A stretch of DNA of 64,000 bases from Pseudarthrobacter raffinosi (lineage in GTDB: Bacteria > Actinomycetota > Actinomycetes > Actinomycetales > Micrococcaceae): contig NZ_JAMXBH010000004.1 in assembly GCF_023913735.1 (NCBI RefSeq), forward strand, positions 1 to 64,000, written 5' to 3'. The notes beneath the pieces are model-generated. The model ran no database searches, had not been told where the DNA came from, and saw nothing but the letters and a program-made list of their open reading frames with translations. The translations under genes and the position numbers were made by a program. Every line of letters begins with the position of its first letter. Within the stretch, counting starts at the first letter, position 1. This document shows, in pieces, positions 41,789 to 50,424 of the stretch.

Positions 41789-43866
41789 GTCCGTTCCCTC
41801 CCACCAGGACGCTCTCTCACCTTTGGCGGGTTTTCGGCCAACGCTCTCTCACTTTCTTCAGGAAAGTGAGAGAGCGTTCGGTCGTATGGCGCATCAAGTG
41901 AGAGAGCGTTTGGCTTTTGGAGGCCAAAGGTGAGAGAGCGTCCTAGTCGATCAGGCCGGCGCCGGTTATTGGAGGTGGCCGTTGCCGGCTCTGGCAGGCT
42001 CAGGCCGTGCCCGAACGGGAAAAGGGGATCGGCGGTATCGCCGGGGACGTCGGATCGGGATGCACGCACGGCATCCATCGACCGCGGGATCTCGAACGGC
42101 AGGCGCCCTTCGGGCCCGGTCCGTCCGAACAGGGCGTCCAGGAGCGCCGTGTCCGACACGCCGAACGTGCCGACCAGGGCTGAGGTGAAGCCGGTTAGGG
42201 GTGTGAGGATCGCCGGGCGGTCCAGCCGCACGTCAATGACCAGAGGTACTTTTTCGGCCAGGGTGCGGAGCCGGGAGATCAGCCCAGGAGGGAAATCCAG
42301 GCTCCCAGCATGGAAATGTTCCTCCAGGAACAGGTCGTTGCGGTGGTCCCACGGCGAGTGAAGCCGGATAACGGCAACATCCGCCTGCTCCGGGTCCTGC
42401 ACCACAGTGCCGAAACCGTCGAGGCTCAGCGGGTCCACGCCCTCCACATAGACGGCAGGTGAGCCGGAAAGCGGAAGGGAGGTCCCGACGTCGGACGTTC
42501 CGTTGGTGAGCACCGTGACGGACCGGGACTGCGCACGGTGTCCTTCGCGCCGGAATTCGGCGTTCCCCACGATGGTGGCCGCGGCGTCCTCGTCCACGAA
42601 CGGGTTGTCGAACAGGCCCAGCTGGAACTTCACCAGTAGCAGCCGGCGGGCGGATTCGTCCAAACGCGACTCGCTGACCAGCCCGTCCCGGACAAGGCCG
42701 ATGAGCAGGTCGGTGCATTCCTCGCCGCCGAACTGGTCCACGCCGGCGTTGAGGATCTTCAGCATGCGTTCGGGCGCGGTGAGCTGTTCAACGCCCCAGG
42801 CCCGGGCCGGCAGGACTTGGTCGCCCACGATGTTGTCGTTGACCAGTTCCCAGTCGCTGAGGACCACGCCGTCGTAGCCGAGCTTGTCGCGGAGCAGGTT
42901 GGTGATGATCTGCCGGTTGTAGCCGAAGCCGACTTCCTCAACCGGTTCGCCGTCGAGTTCCACGCCCACCGGCATGCCGTAATAGGGCATGATGGCGCTG
43001 GTCTTTTCGGAGATCGCGGCCCGGAAAGGGGCCAGATGTTCGGCGAAGCGGCCGCCGGGGTAGACCTGTTCGCGGCCGTACGGGAAGTGCGCATCCTCGC
43101 CGTCGCGCTGCGGACCGCCGCCGGGGAAGTGCTTGGTGGTGCAGGCAACGCTGTCCGACCCCAGCTCATCGCCCTGGAACCCCTGGAGGTACTCGACGAC
43201 GTACTTCGAGCTGAGCTCCGAGTCCTGCCCGAAGGTTCCCGCTTGCCGGCACCACCGCGGTTCGGTGGCCAGGTCAACGGTGGGGTGCAGCGCCGCGCGG
43301 ATCCCGACGGCGGTGTATTCCTGCCGCGCGATCCCGGCGAAGCGGCGGATCAGTTCGGCACTGCCCACCGCGGCCAGGCCGATCGGCTCCGGCCACTGCG
43401 AAAAGTGGGCGGCCGTGAACGAGACGCCGGAGTTTTCGATGAACGCATGCCGCGGGTCCGTGGAGATGGTCACCGGAATCCCGTGCGGGGTCTGCGCGGC
43501 AAGCTCCTGCAGGGCGTTGCTCCAGCGGGCGGCTTCCCGGGCGGTGCCGAGCGCATGGACGTTGAAGTGGTTCATGAACTTGGTGAGGATTACCGTGCTG
43601 GTGGGCGATTTGCTGATGTTGCCTGGCTGCTCAAGGAGGGTGCCGTCCGGGCCGGTTTCGATGACCGTGTGGAACATCAGCCCGGCCTTTTCCTCGAGGC
43701 TGAGGCGGGTCACCAGATCGGCGGCGCGTTCACGCGGGCTGAGGCCGGGGTTTTCGAAGGGATCCATGATCCCGTTTCCGTTGAGGTCCCGGAACTCTTT
43801 TCCGTCGGCGTTTCCGTCGGCGACGGACGTCCCGGGGCGTGCGTGATTCTGGGCTTGTGCAGTCAT
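41785..43866 (-). CDS. Glycoside hydrolase family 3 protein (beta-glucosidase-like)
   Basis: The 693-residue protein begins at ATG 43866 with GAGAG upstream. It has a TIM-barrel domain with VTISTDPRHAF, TTKHFPGGG and GYDGVVLSDWE (catalytic aspartate in SDW) and a C-terminal alpha/beta domain ending LFPFGHGL. The family cleaves beta-glucosides or xylosides. It has no signal peptide and is last in a LacI-controlled ABC operon, so it acts on imported oligosaccharides. After GHGL, about 60 residues run through the ACGCTCTCTCAC repeat array; the stop at 41785 overlaps the phoX end. Confidence 0.85.
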   Translation of the reverse strand: MTAQAQNHARPGTSVADGNADGKEFRDLNGNGIMDPFENPGLSPRERAADLVTRLSLEEKAGLMFHTVIETGPDGTLLEQPGNISKSPTSTVILTKFMNHFNVHALGTAREAARWSNALQELAAQTPHGIPVTISTDPRHAFIENSGVSFTAAHFSQWPEPIGLAAVGSAELIRRFAGIARQEYTAVGIRAALHPTVDLATEPRWCRQAGTFGQDSELSSKYVVEYLQGFQGDELGSDSVACTTKHFPGGGPQRDGEDAHFPYGREQVYPGGRFAEHLAPFRAAISEKTSAIMPYYGMPVGVELDGEPVEEVGFGYNRQIITNLLRDKLGYDGVVLSDWELVNDNIVGDQVLPARAWGVEQLTAPERMLKILNAGVDQFGGEECTDLLIGLVRDGLVSESRLDESARRLLLVKFQLGLFDNPFVDEDAAATIVGNAEFRREGHRAQSRSVTVLTNGTSDVGTSLPLSGSPAVYVEGVDPLSLDGFGTVVQDPEQADVAVIRLHSPWDHRNDLFLEEHFHAGSLDFPPGLISRLRTLAEKVPLVIDVRLDRPAILTPLTGFTSALVGTFGVSDTALLDALFGRTGPEGRLPFEIPRSMDAVRASRSDVPGDTADPLFPFGHGLSLPEPATATSNNRRRPDRLGRSLTFGLQKPNALSLDAPYDRTLSHFPEESERALAENPPKVRERPGGRERT
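41806..41944. repeat. ACGCTCTCTCAC repeat array after phoX
   Basis: Two forward and three reverse copies of the core lie here. The outermost, 41806-41826 and 41924-41944, are perfect 21-bp inverted repeats. An inner perfect 17-bp hairpin joins 41840-41856 and 41862-41878 with a 5-nt loop. The array is translated as the GH3 tail. Confidence 0.92.
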
Positions 43867-43900
43867 GGGGCTCTCTCGGGGAGGTTGGGCGGGGGAGCGG

Positions 43901-44839
43901 CTACTTGATGCCGGTGGCCGCGACGCCCTGGATGAAGTACTTCTGGAGGGCAACGAAGAGCAGGATGATGGGCGTGATCACTAGCACCGAGCCGGCCAGG
44001 AGCAGGCCGTAGTCCGTGGCGTTCTGGCCCGTGGAGTAGAGGGAAAGGGCCACCGGGAGGGTGTACATTTCCTCGCTCTGCGCAACAACCAGCGGCCACA
44101 GGAAGTTGTTCCAGGAACCAAGGAAGGTCAGGATGCCGAGCGTGGCCAGCGGCGGTCCGCACAGGGGCATCACAATCCGCAGGAACGTGCGCAGCTCGCC
44201 GGCGCCGTCGATCCGGGCGGCCTCGATGAGCGAATCCGGGATCCCGGCGATGAACTGCCGCATCAGGAAAACACCCATGGGCGCGGCGAGGAACGGCAGG
44301 ATCAGGGCCGGGTACGTGCTGACCATTCCCAGTTTGCTGACCAGGACGAACAGCGGCACAAACGTCACCACGCCCGGGACCATCAGCATGACCATCACCA
44401 GCAGGAACAGGAAACGCTTGCCGGGGAAGTCCATCTTCGCCAGGGCATAGCCCACCATCGAGCAGAACAGCAGGTTGCCGAGCACCGTGAACACGGCCAC
44501 CACAACGCTGTTCAGGAAGAACGTGCCGATCTGCAGCTCGGTGAACCAGACCACGAAGTTCTCCAGCGTGGGCTGCTCCGGCCACCACGTGATGGGCCGG
44601 CGGAGGAGCTCGCCCTGGGTTTTGAACGCGCCGAGCAGCATCCAGGCAAACGGCAGCAGCGTGGCGGTGACAGCGACCAGGAGGGCCGCGTAGATCAGCG
44701 CCCGGCGCGCGGACAGCCGGGGGCCAGTACGACGGCGGCGGGCCGGGACGGGCGGCGACGCCGGCACCTGGGTGCCTCCCGCCGTCGTCCGTTCCGCTTG
44801 GGCGCGGGGGATGGTTGGTGCAGTTTCCGGGATGGTCAT
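43901..44839 (-). CDS. Sugar ABC transporter permease (MalG-like)
   Basis: The 312-residue protein has six membrane helices and the EAA loop EAARIDGAGELRTFLRIVMPLC. The N-terminal 50 residues are Pro/Arg-rich and cytoplasmic; they contain a copy of the TCCCGCCGTCGT-type sequence at the DNA level. It pairs with the MalF-like permease just upstream (4 bp gap). Like the fructan importer, the operon has no ATPase gene and probably uses a shared one. Confidence 0.91.
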   Translation of the reverse strand: MTIPETAPTIPRAQAERTTAGGTQVPASPPVPARRRRTGPRLSARRALIYAALLVAVTATLLPFAWMLLGAFKTQGELLRRPITWWPEQPTLENFVVWFTELQIGTFFLNSVVVAVFTVLGNLLFCSMVGYALAKMDFPGKRFLFLLVMVMLMVPGVVTFVPLFVLVSKLGMVSTYPALILPFLAAPMGVFLMRQFIAGIPDSLIEAARIDGAGELRTFLRIVMPLCGPPLATLGILTFLGSWNNFLWPLVVAQSEEMYTLPVALSLYSTGQNATDYGLLLAGSVLVITPIILLFVALQKYFIQGVAATGIK

Positions 44840-44843
44840 GTCC

Positions 44844-45806
44844 TCAGTCCTTGGATCGCAGGGCGCGGAATTGGATGAGGCTCAACAGCGCGATGGCCAC
44901 GAAGAGCACATAGCTGGCGGCCGAGGCGAGCCCGTATTTGCCGAACCCGAACTGGTTGAACGTGAAGTAGCTGACCGAAAGGGTGGAGTCCAGCGGGCCG
45001 CCCTTGGTCATCACGAACGGCTCCTCGAAGAACTGGAGGAAGCCCACCGACAGCAGGACGGTGCCCAGGAGCAGGGTGGGGCGGAGCATGGGCAGCGTGA
45101 TCTTCATGAACCGCTGCCAGGCGCTGGCACCGTCCACTTCGGCGGCCTCCAGGATGTCCGCGGGGACCGTCTGGAGTCCGGCCAGGAAGATGATCATCAG
45201 CGTGCCAAGGTTGCGCCAGACGGCGAGCAGGATCAGTGCCGGCATGGACCAGGTGGTGCTGTTGAGCCAGTCCGGGCCCGCGATGCCCACCCAGCTGAGG
45301 ATGAGGTTCAGCAGGCCGTCCGGCTGAAGGATGAAGCGCCACACCACGGCTACGGCCACAATGCTGGTGACCACGGGAGTGTAGAAGCCCACGCGGAAGG
45401 CCGTGCGGAAGCGGGTGATGCCGTTGTTCAGGGCGACCGCGAGGGCCAGGGCCAGGACGGTGGTGAGGGGGATACCGGCCAGCACGAAGTAGGCCGTGTT
45501 CAGGATCGAGTGCAGGAACTGTGGATTCCGGAACAGTGCCGCGTACTGGTCAAGCCCTACGAATCCAACAGCCAGCGGGTTGTCGATGTCGCGGCTGGTG
45601 AAATCCGTGAAGGACATCAGGAACGACGACACCAGCGGACCCAGCATAAAGATGCCGAAGATCAGGACGAACGGCGCAGCGAACAGCCACGCGGTGATGG
45701 CGTTGCGGCGCCGGCGCGAGCCGCCTGCCCTGGCCTTTGCGCGGGCCGGAGGCCTGCCGGCACCCCTTGAGGTGCCGGCAGGCATCGTGTTGGTGGTGGC
45801 AGCCAC
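44844..45806 (-). CDS. Sugar ABC transporter permease (MalF-like)
   Basis: The 320-residue protein has six helices, the EAA loop EAAEVDGASAWQRFMKITLPML, and an N-terminal basic stretch. FTDFTSRDIDNPLAVGFVGLDQYAALFRNPQFLHSILNT matches CUT1 permeases. It begins 2 bp before the binding-protein stop. It forms the inner-membrane channel for the glycoside system regulated by the LacI protein at 47319. Confidence 0.91.
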   Translation of the reverse strand: MAATTNTMPAGTSRGAGRPPARAKARAGGSRRRRNAITAWLFAAPFVLIFGIFMLGPLVSSFLMSFTDFTSRDIDNPLAVGFVGLDQYAALFRNPQFLHSILNTAYFVLAGIPLTTVLALALAVALNNGITRFRTAFRVGFYTPVVTSIVAVAVVWRFILQPDGLLNLILSWVGIAGPDWLNSTTWSMPALILLAVWRNLGTLMIIFLAGLQTVPADILEAAEVDGASAWQRFMKITLPMLRPTLLLGTVLLSVGFLQFFEEPFVMTKGGPLDSTLSVSYFTFNQFGFGKYGLASAASYVLFVAIALLSLIQFRALRSKD

Positions 45807-45808
45807 TG

Positions 45809-47086
45809 TTACTTCCCGGTGCCGATCGAATCTGCGGCCTGCTGCAGCGACTTCAGGGCTTCGGCGGGGTCCTTGCCGGCCTTGACGATCTGTTCGATTT
45901 CGCTGTCCGCGGCTGCCGCGACCTGGGTCCAGGTGGGGACGGACGGCGGGTTGTTGGCGGACTTGAGCTGGTCTCCGAAGACGGAGAGCTTGCTGTCCGA
46001 CGCAAGGGACGGGTCCTTCCAGGCGCTCTGCTGCGAGGGCAGGTCACCGGTGGCCTTGTACCACTTGAGCTGAACCTCGGGCTTGGACAGCCACTGGAGG
46101 AGCTTCCAGGACGCATCGCGGTTCTCGGACTTCTTGAAGACCACCATGTTGGAACCGCCCACGAAGGACGTTGAGGTCTTTTCCTTGGGCATCGGGGCAA
46201 CCTTGTACTTGTCCTCAAAGCCTGGGCCGCCGGCCTTGTTGAGCAGGCCGACGTGCCATGGGCCGCTCATCATCATGGGGGCGGAACCGTCCACGAAGGA
46301 TGCTTCGGCGGTGGTTCCGGTGGACACGGCCTTGGATGCGAGCCCGTCAGCGAAGAAGCTGGCGTAGTACTTCAGCGCCTCAGCCGCTTCCGGGGTGTCG
46401 AGGGTCCACTTGGTGCCGTCGTCGTTCATCAGCTTGGCGCCGTTGGACCACTGGAAAGGGAGGGTGTCCAGGTAGGAGCCGGCGACGCCGGCGGGCAGCT
46501 GGACTCCGTATTTTGCCCCGGACTTCTCCTTGAGTGCCGTGGCGAGGGTTTTGAAGTCATCCCAGGTTTCGGGCGCCTTGGTGATGCCCGCCTTTTCCGC
46601 GAGGTCGCTGCGGTAGTAGACCACGCGGGTGTCAACGTACCAGGGCACGCCGTAGGTGGTCCCTTCGACTTCGGTTGACTTCACCGAGCCGGGGAAGAAG
46701 TCGCTGGTGTCGATCTCCTGGGGTGTGGCGTCGAAGGAGTCGGCGAAGTCACCCATCCAGGTGGTGCCCATCTGGGCGACGTCCGGGGTGGTGCCGCCTG
46801 CGATGGCGGTCTGGTACTTGCTGAGGGCGGCGTCCCAGGGGATGGCCGTGACGTTGACCTTGACGCCGGGGTTCTCGGCCTCGAATTCCTTCAGCAGGGC
46901 GGGCAGTGCCTCGCCTTCGCTGCCCTGCGCCCACAAGGTGATGGTGCCCGACGGCGGCCCGGAGGCAATGGCTTCGGCCGGAGACGATGCGGCGGGGCCG
47001 GCAGAGTCCCTGCCGCAGGCGGTTAGGAGCAGGGCGGCGGCGATGCCGACGGCTGCTGCCTTCTTAGCATTCGGATGGATCATCAT
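45809..47086 (-). CDS. ABC transporter sugar-binding lipoprotein
   Basis: The 425-residue protein starts at ATG 47086 with AAAGGAAC upstream. The signal peptide ends in the lipobox LLTACG. The mature domain is a CUT1-type solute-binding fold: GTITLWAQGSEGEALPALLKEFEAENPGVKVNV, GTTPDVAQMGTTWMGDFADSF and FVGGSNMVVFKKSENRDASWKLLQWLSKPEVQ. Anchored at the outer membrane face, it delivers sugar to the two permeases downstream; a beta-glucoside is likely because a GH3 enzyme ends the operon. Confidence 0.92.
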   Translation of the reverse strand: MMIHPNAKKAAAVGIAAALLLTACGRDSAGPAASSPAEAIASGPPSGTITLWAQGSEGEALPALLKEFEAENPGVKVNVTAIPWDAALSKYQTAIAGGTTPDVAQMGTTWMGDFADSFDATPQEIDTSDFFPGSVKSTEVEGTTYGVPWYVDTRVVYYRSDLAEKAGITKAPETWDDFKTLATALKEKSGAKYGVQLPAGVAGSYLDTLPFQWSNGAKLMNDDGTKWTLDTPEAAEALKYYASFFADGLASKAVSTGTTAEASFVDGSAPMMMSGPWHVGLLNKAGGPGFEDKYKVAPMPKEKTSTSFVGGSNMVVFKKSENRDASWKLLQWLSKPEVQLKWYKATGDLPSQQSAWKDPSLASDSKLSVFGDQLKSANNPPSVPTWTQVAAAADSEIEQIVKAGKDPAEALKSLQQAADSIGTGK

Positions 47087-47168
47087 TGTTCCTTTCGTGG
47101 TTCCGCGGGCCGGCAGGTGGCACGGCGCGGAGGGAGCAGGAGAGGTGGAGCCATCCCGCCAGAAACTA

Positions 47169-47214
47169 TCTAAGCGCTTTGATTCGATTCGTAAGGTCAA
47201 TCTAAGCGCATTGA
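47169..47214 (-). promoter_or_regulatory. Two LacI-type operators before the ABC operon
   Basis: TCTAAGCGCTTTGA (47169-47182) and TCTAAGCGCATTGA (47201-47214) are near-identical dyads centred on GCGC. A minus-strand TTGACC, similar to a -35 box, lies between them at 47200-47195. A third copy lies before the LacI gene itself. Confidence 0.75.
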
Positions 47215-47318
47215 ATGTGATGTTGGCAACAGCTGGCGTTAAGTTTTTTGAACGACACGGCGCGAAGGGACACTTGAGGCCCGGCGTCGTGCGGTGGCCG
47301 TAAGCCTGACCCGTGTGC

Positions 47319-48512
47319 CTAGACCGGCTGGCAGCCGCAGCTTTCGCGCAGCACCACGCGCACGGGCAGTTTCAGATCCGCCGGGGGCTTCTCCGGGTGG
47401 TCCAGCCTGTCCAGGAGCAGCTCCACCATGGTCCGGCCCATCCGTTCCATGGGCTGCCGCACTGTGGTGAGCGAAGGCCGGATGACCCGCCCTGCGGCGA
47501 TGCCGTCGAAGCCGGTCACGGCCACGTGTTTCGGCACGTTAACGCCGCACGCGGCCAGCATATCCATAACAACCAGCGCATCCTGGTCGGTGGCGCAGAC
47601 AAAGGCCTGCGGCAGGGAGCCCTGCTGGCAGATGGTCCGGACAGTTTCCGCGACGGCGAACTCGCCGCCGGCGGGATACCGGGGCTCGTGCCGCATCTTC
47701 ACGCCCGCATCGGCGAGGGCGCTCCGGAATGCCTCGAGCCGTTCGTCGTTGTCGGAGGACGGCATGGCGCCGATGAACATCAGCTCGGTCAGTCCATGCA
47801 CATTGATCAAGTGCTCGGTGATTGCACGCGCTCCGGAAGCGTTGTCCACGGTCACATGGTCCATACCCCGGTTACGCAGGCTCTCCGAGACCTCCACCAC
47901 GGGGATGCGGCGGGCTATGCGGGCCAGGGCCTCGACAGGAACCGAGCGCGGGAACACGGCCAGCCCGTCAACCCTGCCGGCGATGTCAGACAGCACCGCT
48001 TCGTTGTTCGCGGGATTGCCGCCGCCAACCAGCAGCGCCTGCCCCCGGCGCCAGCACTCCAGTTCGACACCGCGCTGCACCTCATCCACGTATAGGGGGA
48101 ATAGGCGGAGGTTCCCCTCCTCACTGTCTCCGTCCAAAGGGTCGCCGTCCTCAGGGTCCGCGCCCGCGGCCGGCTCCTGCGGGATCCCGCCTGACAGCCC
48201 ACCCTGCGCGCCGGCCAGTCCGCCCGGCCCGCCCGGCAGCCCACCCTGCATACCGGGCCCACCCTGCACGCCGGGGCCTCCCGACGGATCCAACAGGTAG
48301 TCGTAGGCGAACAGGCCCAGGGCGCCGGTCCTGCCGCGTGCGAGTCCGCGGGCGCTGGCACTGGGCACGTAGCCCAGTTCGTCGGCGGCAGCGAGCACCA
48401 GTTCGCGGGTAGACGCCTTGACCTTCTCCGGCTGCCGGAAGGTAAACGAGACGGTTGCAATGGAGACGCCCGCGCGTTCGGCGACGTGGTAAACAGTGGG
48501 GCCCTTTGCCAT
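47319..48512 (-). CDS. LacI-family regulator with Gly/Pro-rich insertion
   Basis: The 397-residue protein has the HTH PTVYHVAERAGVSIATVSFTFRQPEKV and hinge YVPSASARGLARG, then a sugar-binding domain ending VVLRESCGC. Between the first strand (LGLFAYDYLLDPS) and LRLFPLYVDEVQRG lies an insertion of about 60 residues made of GGPG, GGL and acidic segments, not usual for LacI proteins. It lies upstream of the ABC/GH3 operon in the same direction and likely controls it through the TCTAAGCGC sites. Confidence 0.9.
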   Translation of the reverse strand: MAKGPTVYHVAERAGVSIATVSFTFRQPEKVKASTRELVLAAADELGYVPSASARGLARGRTGALGLFAYDYLLDPSGGPGVQGGPGMQGGLPGGPGGLAGAQGGLSGGIPQEPAAGADPEDGDPLDGDSEEGNLRLFPLYVDEVQRGVELECWRRGQALLVGGGNPANNEAVLSDIAGRVDGLAVFPRSVPVEALARIARRIPVVEVSESLRNRGMDHVTVDNASGARAITEHLINVHGLTELMFIGAMPSSDNDERLEAFRSALADAGVKMRHEPRYPAGGEFAVAETVRTICQQGSLPQAFVCATDQDALVVMDMLAACGVNVPKHVAVTGFDGIAAGRVIRPSLTTVRQPMERMGRTMVELLLDRLDHPEKPPADLKLPVRVVLRESCGCQPV

Positions 48513-48534
48513 GTGATTCTCCTTCTGGTCCGAG

Positions 48535-48548
48535 TCTATGCGCTTAGT
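48535..48548. promoter_or_regulatory. LacI-type operator at the regulator's own promoter
   Basis: TCTATGCGCTTAGT lies 23 bp before the LacI start and is an inverted relative of the two sites at 47169-47214. It indicates autoregulation. Confidence 0.6.
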
Positions 48549-48605
48549 ACCTGCGCGCGGGAGTCCCGGGACAGGCAGGCGTCCTCAGGATGGCAAACTG
48601 GTTCG

Positions 48606-50300
48606 GTGACTTCCCTGAACTCCCTCGCCGCCGCGCGGATCGCCGTCGACGCCCTGATCGACGGTGGTGTCCAGTACGTGGTGGTCTCGCCGGGATCGCG
48701 TTCCGCCCCCATGGCCTACGCCCTGGCCGAGGCCGAAGCGGCCGGCCGCGTGGACCTGCTGGTCCGCATCGACGAACGTTCCGCCGGCTTCACGGCCCTT
48801 GGCCTGGCCCTGTCCACCGGCTCCCCGGCGGCCGTCCTCACCACCTCAGGCACCGCCGTCGGGAATCTCATGCCCGCCGTGATGGAGGCCAACCACGCCG
48901 CCGTTCCGCTGGTGGTGGTGTCAGCGGACCGGCCCGAAGAGCTGCAAGGGACCGGTGCCAACCAGACCACCATCCAGCTGGACCTGTTCGGCGAGCACGT
49001 GCGCTTCGCCGCCGACGTCCCGGCCGGCAGCAACCCGCTGCGCGCGGTGGAAACGGCGCTGGCCGCGGCCACCGGAGCGTTTTCCGACCTCGCACCCGGG
49101 CCCGTCCAGCTGAACCTGGCGTTCCGCGACCCGCTGGTTCCCGCACCGGGGGAGGGGCTTCCGACGGCGGCCGGGCATCCCCGGTTCCGGATCGGCACCG
49201 ACCCGCTCACCATGAATCTGCCGCCCGCCGCTGCCTCCCTGGAGGAAAGGCGCACCGTGGTGCTGGCAGGGCACGACGCCGGGCCGGTCGCCGAAGCGTT
49301 CGCCCGCGCACACGGCCTGCCGCTGCTGGCCGAGCCCTCCTCCAACGCCAGGTTCGGACCCAACGCCGTGGGCCCGTACCGGCTGCTGCTGGAGCACTTC
49401 GGACCGTCCGCGGCGCTGCCCATCGAACGGGTGGTGATGTTCGGCCGGCCAACGTTGTCCCGCCCGGTTGCTGCGTTGCTGGAGCGGGCCGACGTGCCAT
49501 CCGCGCTGTACCAGCCGGTTCCCGTGGCCTGGTACCAGCCGGGCCGGCGCACGGAACTTCCGCTGGAGAACCTGGCCGACCTCTCCGATTTCGCCGGCCG
49601 CGGCCCGTCCGACTGGCTGGATACCTGGCTGCTAGCCGGGGCCGCCGCGCAGCACTCGCTCGACGGCGTCCTGGCCGCCGAGCCCGCCGCTTCCGGACCC
49701 TCCGTGGGCGCCCAGGTCTGGCAGCACGCCCGAGGCCAGTTGGTGCTGGGATCCTCCAACGGCATCCGCGACGTTGACCTGGCCGGCCTGCCCGCCGCCG
49801 AGCCCTTGGCCACGGTGTACGCCAACCGCGGCCTCGCCGGGATCGACGGCACCATCTCCACCGCCACCGGGATTGCCATCGGCGGCCGCCAGGACACCAC
49901 GCTGCTGCTGGGTGACGTCACCTTCCTGCACGATGCCGGCGGCCTGCTCCTGGGGTCCGGCGAACCTGGGCCGGACCTGCGGATCGTGGTGCTGAACGAC
50001 GCCGGCGGGGCCATCTTTGATCTGCTGGAGCACGGGGCGGTCCGTGAATCCGGACACTACACGGACGCCGTCGAGCGTCTCTTCGGCACCCCCCACAGCG
50101 TGGACATCGCGGCACTCGCGGCGGCGTACGGCGTCGGGCATTGCTCGGTAAGTACGACGGCGGGACTCGCCGAGGCGCTCGCCGCACCGCTGACGGGGCG
50201 CAGCATCATCGAAGTCCGCACGGACCGTGTTGGCCTCCGCGCCCTCCACGCCCGCATCAAGGCCGCCGTTTCCGCCGTCGTTTCCGCCGCCGGAGCGTAG
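48606..50300 (+). CDS. menD: 2-Succinyl-5-enolpyruvyl-6-hydroxy-3-cyclohexene-1-carboxylate synthase
   Basis: The 564-residue ThDP-dependent enzyme has the MenD start VVVSPGSRSAPMAYALAEA with the catalytic loop RIDERSAGF (Glu activates ThDP), ADRPEELQGTGANQTT and the ThDP-binding region GDVTFLHDAGGLLL followed by NDAGGAIF. It joins isochorismate and 2-oxoglutarate in menaquinone synthesis. Start is GTG 48606 with a -10-like CAAACT 6 nt upstream and no Shine-Dalgarno. Near its 3' end a 21-base stretch matches the third repeat family. Confidence 0.95.
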   Translation: MTSLNSLAAARIAVDALIDGGVQYVVVSPGSRSAPMAYALAEAEAAGRVDLLVRIDERSAGFTALGLALSTGSPAAVLTTSGTAVGNLMPAVMEANHAAVPLVVVSADRPEELQGTGANQTTIQLDLFGEHVRFAADVPAGSNPLRAVETALAAATGAFSDLAPGPVQLNLAFRDPLVPAPGEGLPTAAGHPRFRIGTDPLTMNLPPAAASLEERRTVVLAGHDAGPVAEAFARAHGLPLLAEPSSNARFGPNAVGPYRLLLEHFGPSAALPIERVVMFGRPTLSRPVAALLERADVPSALYQPVPVAWYQPGRRTELPLENLADLSDFAGRGPSDWLDTWLLAGAAAQHSLDGVLAAEPAASGPSVGAQVWQHARGQLVLGSSNGIRDVDLAGLPAAEPLATVYANRGLAGIDGTISTATGIAIGGRQDTTLLLGDVTFLHDAGGLLLGSGEPGPDLRIVVLNDAGGAIFDLLEHGAVRESGHYTDAVERLFGTPHSVDIAALAAAYGVGHCSVSTTAGLAEALAAPLTGRSIIEVRTDRVGLRALHARIKAAVSAVVSAAGA

Positions 50301-50340
50301 GATCCCGCTCGCGGCTGGCTGACGCGCGGAAGACCCTATG

Positions 50341-50396
50341 ACGCGCAAATGCCCTGCCGCTACCGGTATTTCGGTGGCGACAGGGCATATGCGCGT
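50341..50396. terminator. Bidirectional hairpin between menD and glnQ-like gene
   Basis: ACGCGC/GCGCGT (50341-50346 with 50391-50396) and ATGCCCTG/CAGGGCAT (50349-50356 with 50381-50388) form a long interrupted stem in the convergent gap. It can terminate both genes. Confidence 0.65.
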
Positions 50397-50424
50397 CGAC
50401 AGGCAGGCAGCGCGTCGAAAGCGG

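Noticed and set aside
44730..44790. Independent repeat element in the MalG-like gene
   Set aside because: The TCCCGCCGTCGT core is present, but it falls in a Pro/Arg-rich N-terminal coding stretch and can arise from codon bias; I counted it only as a weak family member.
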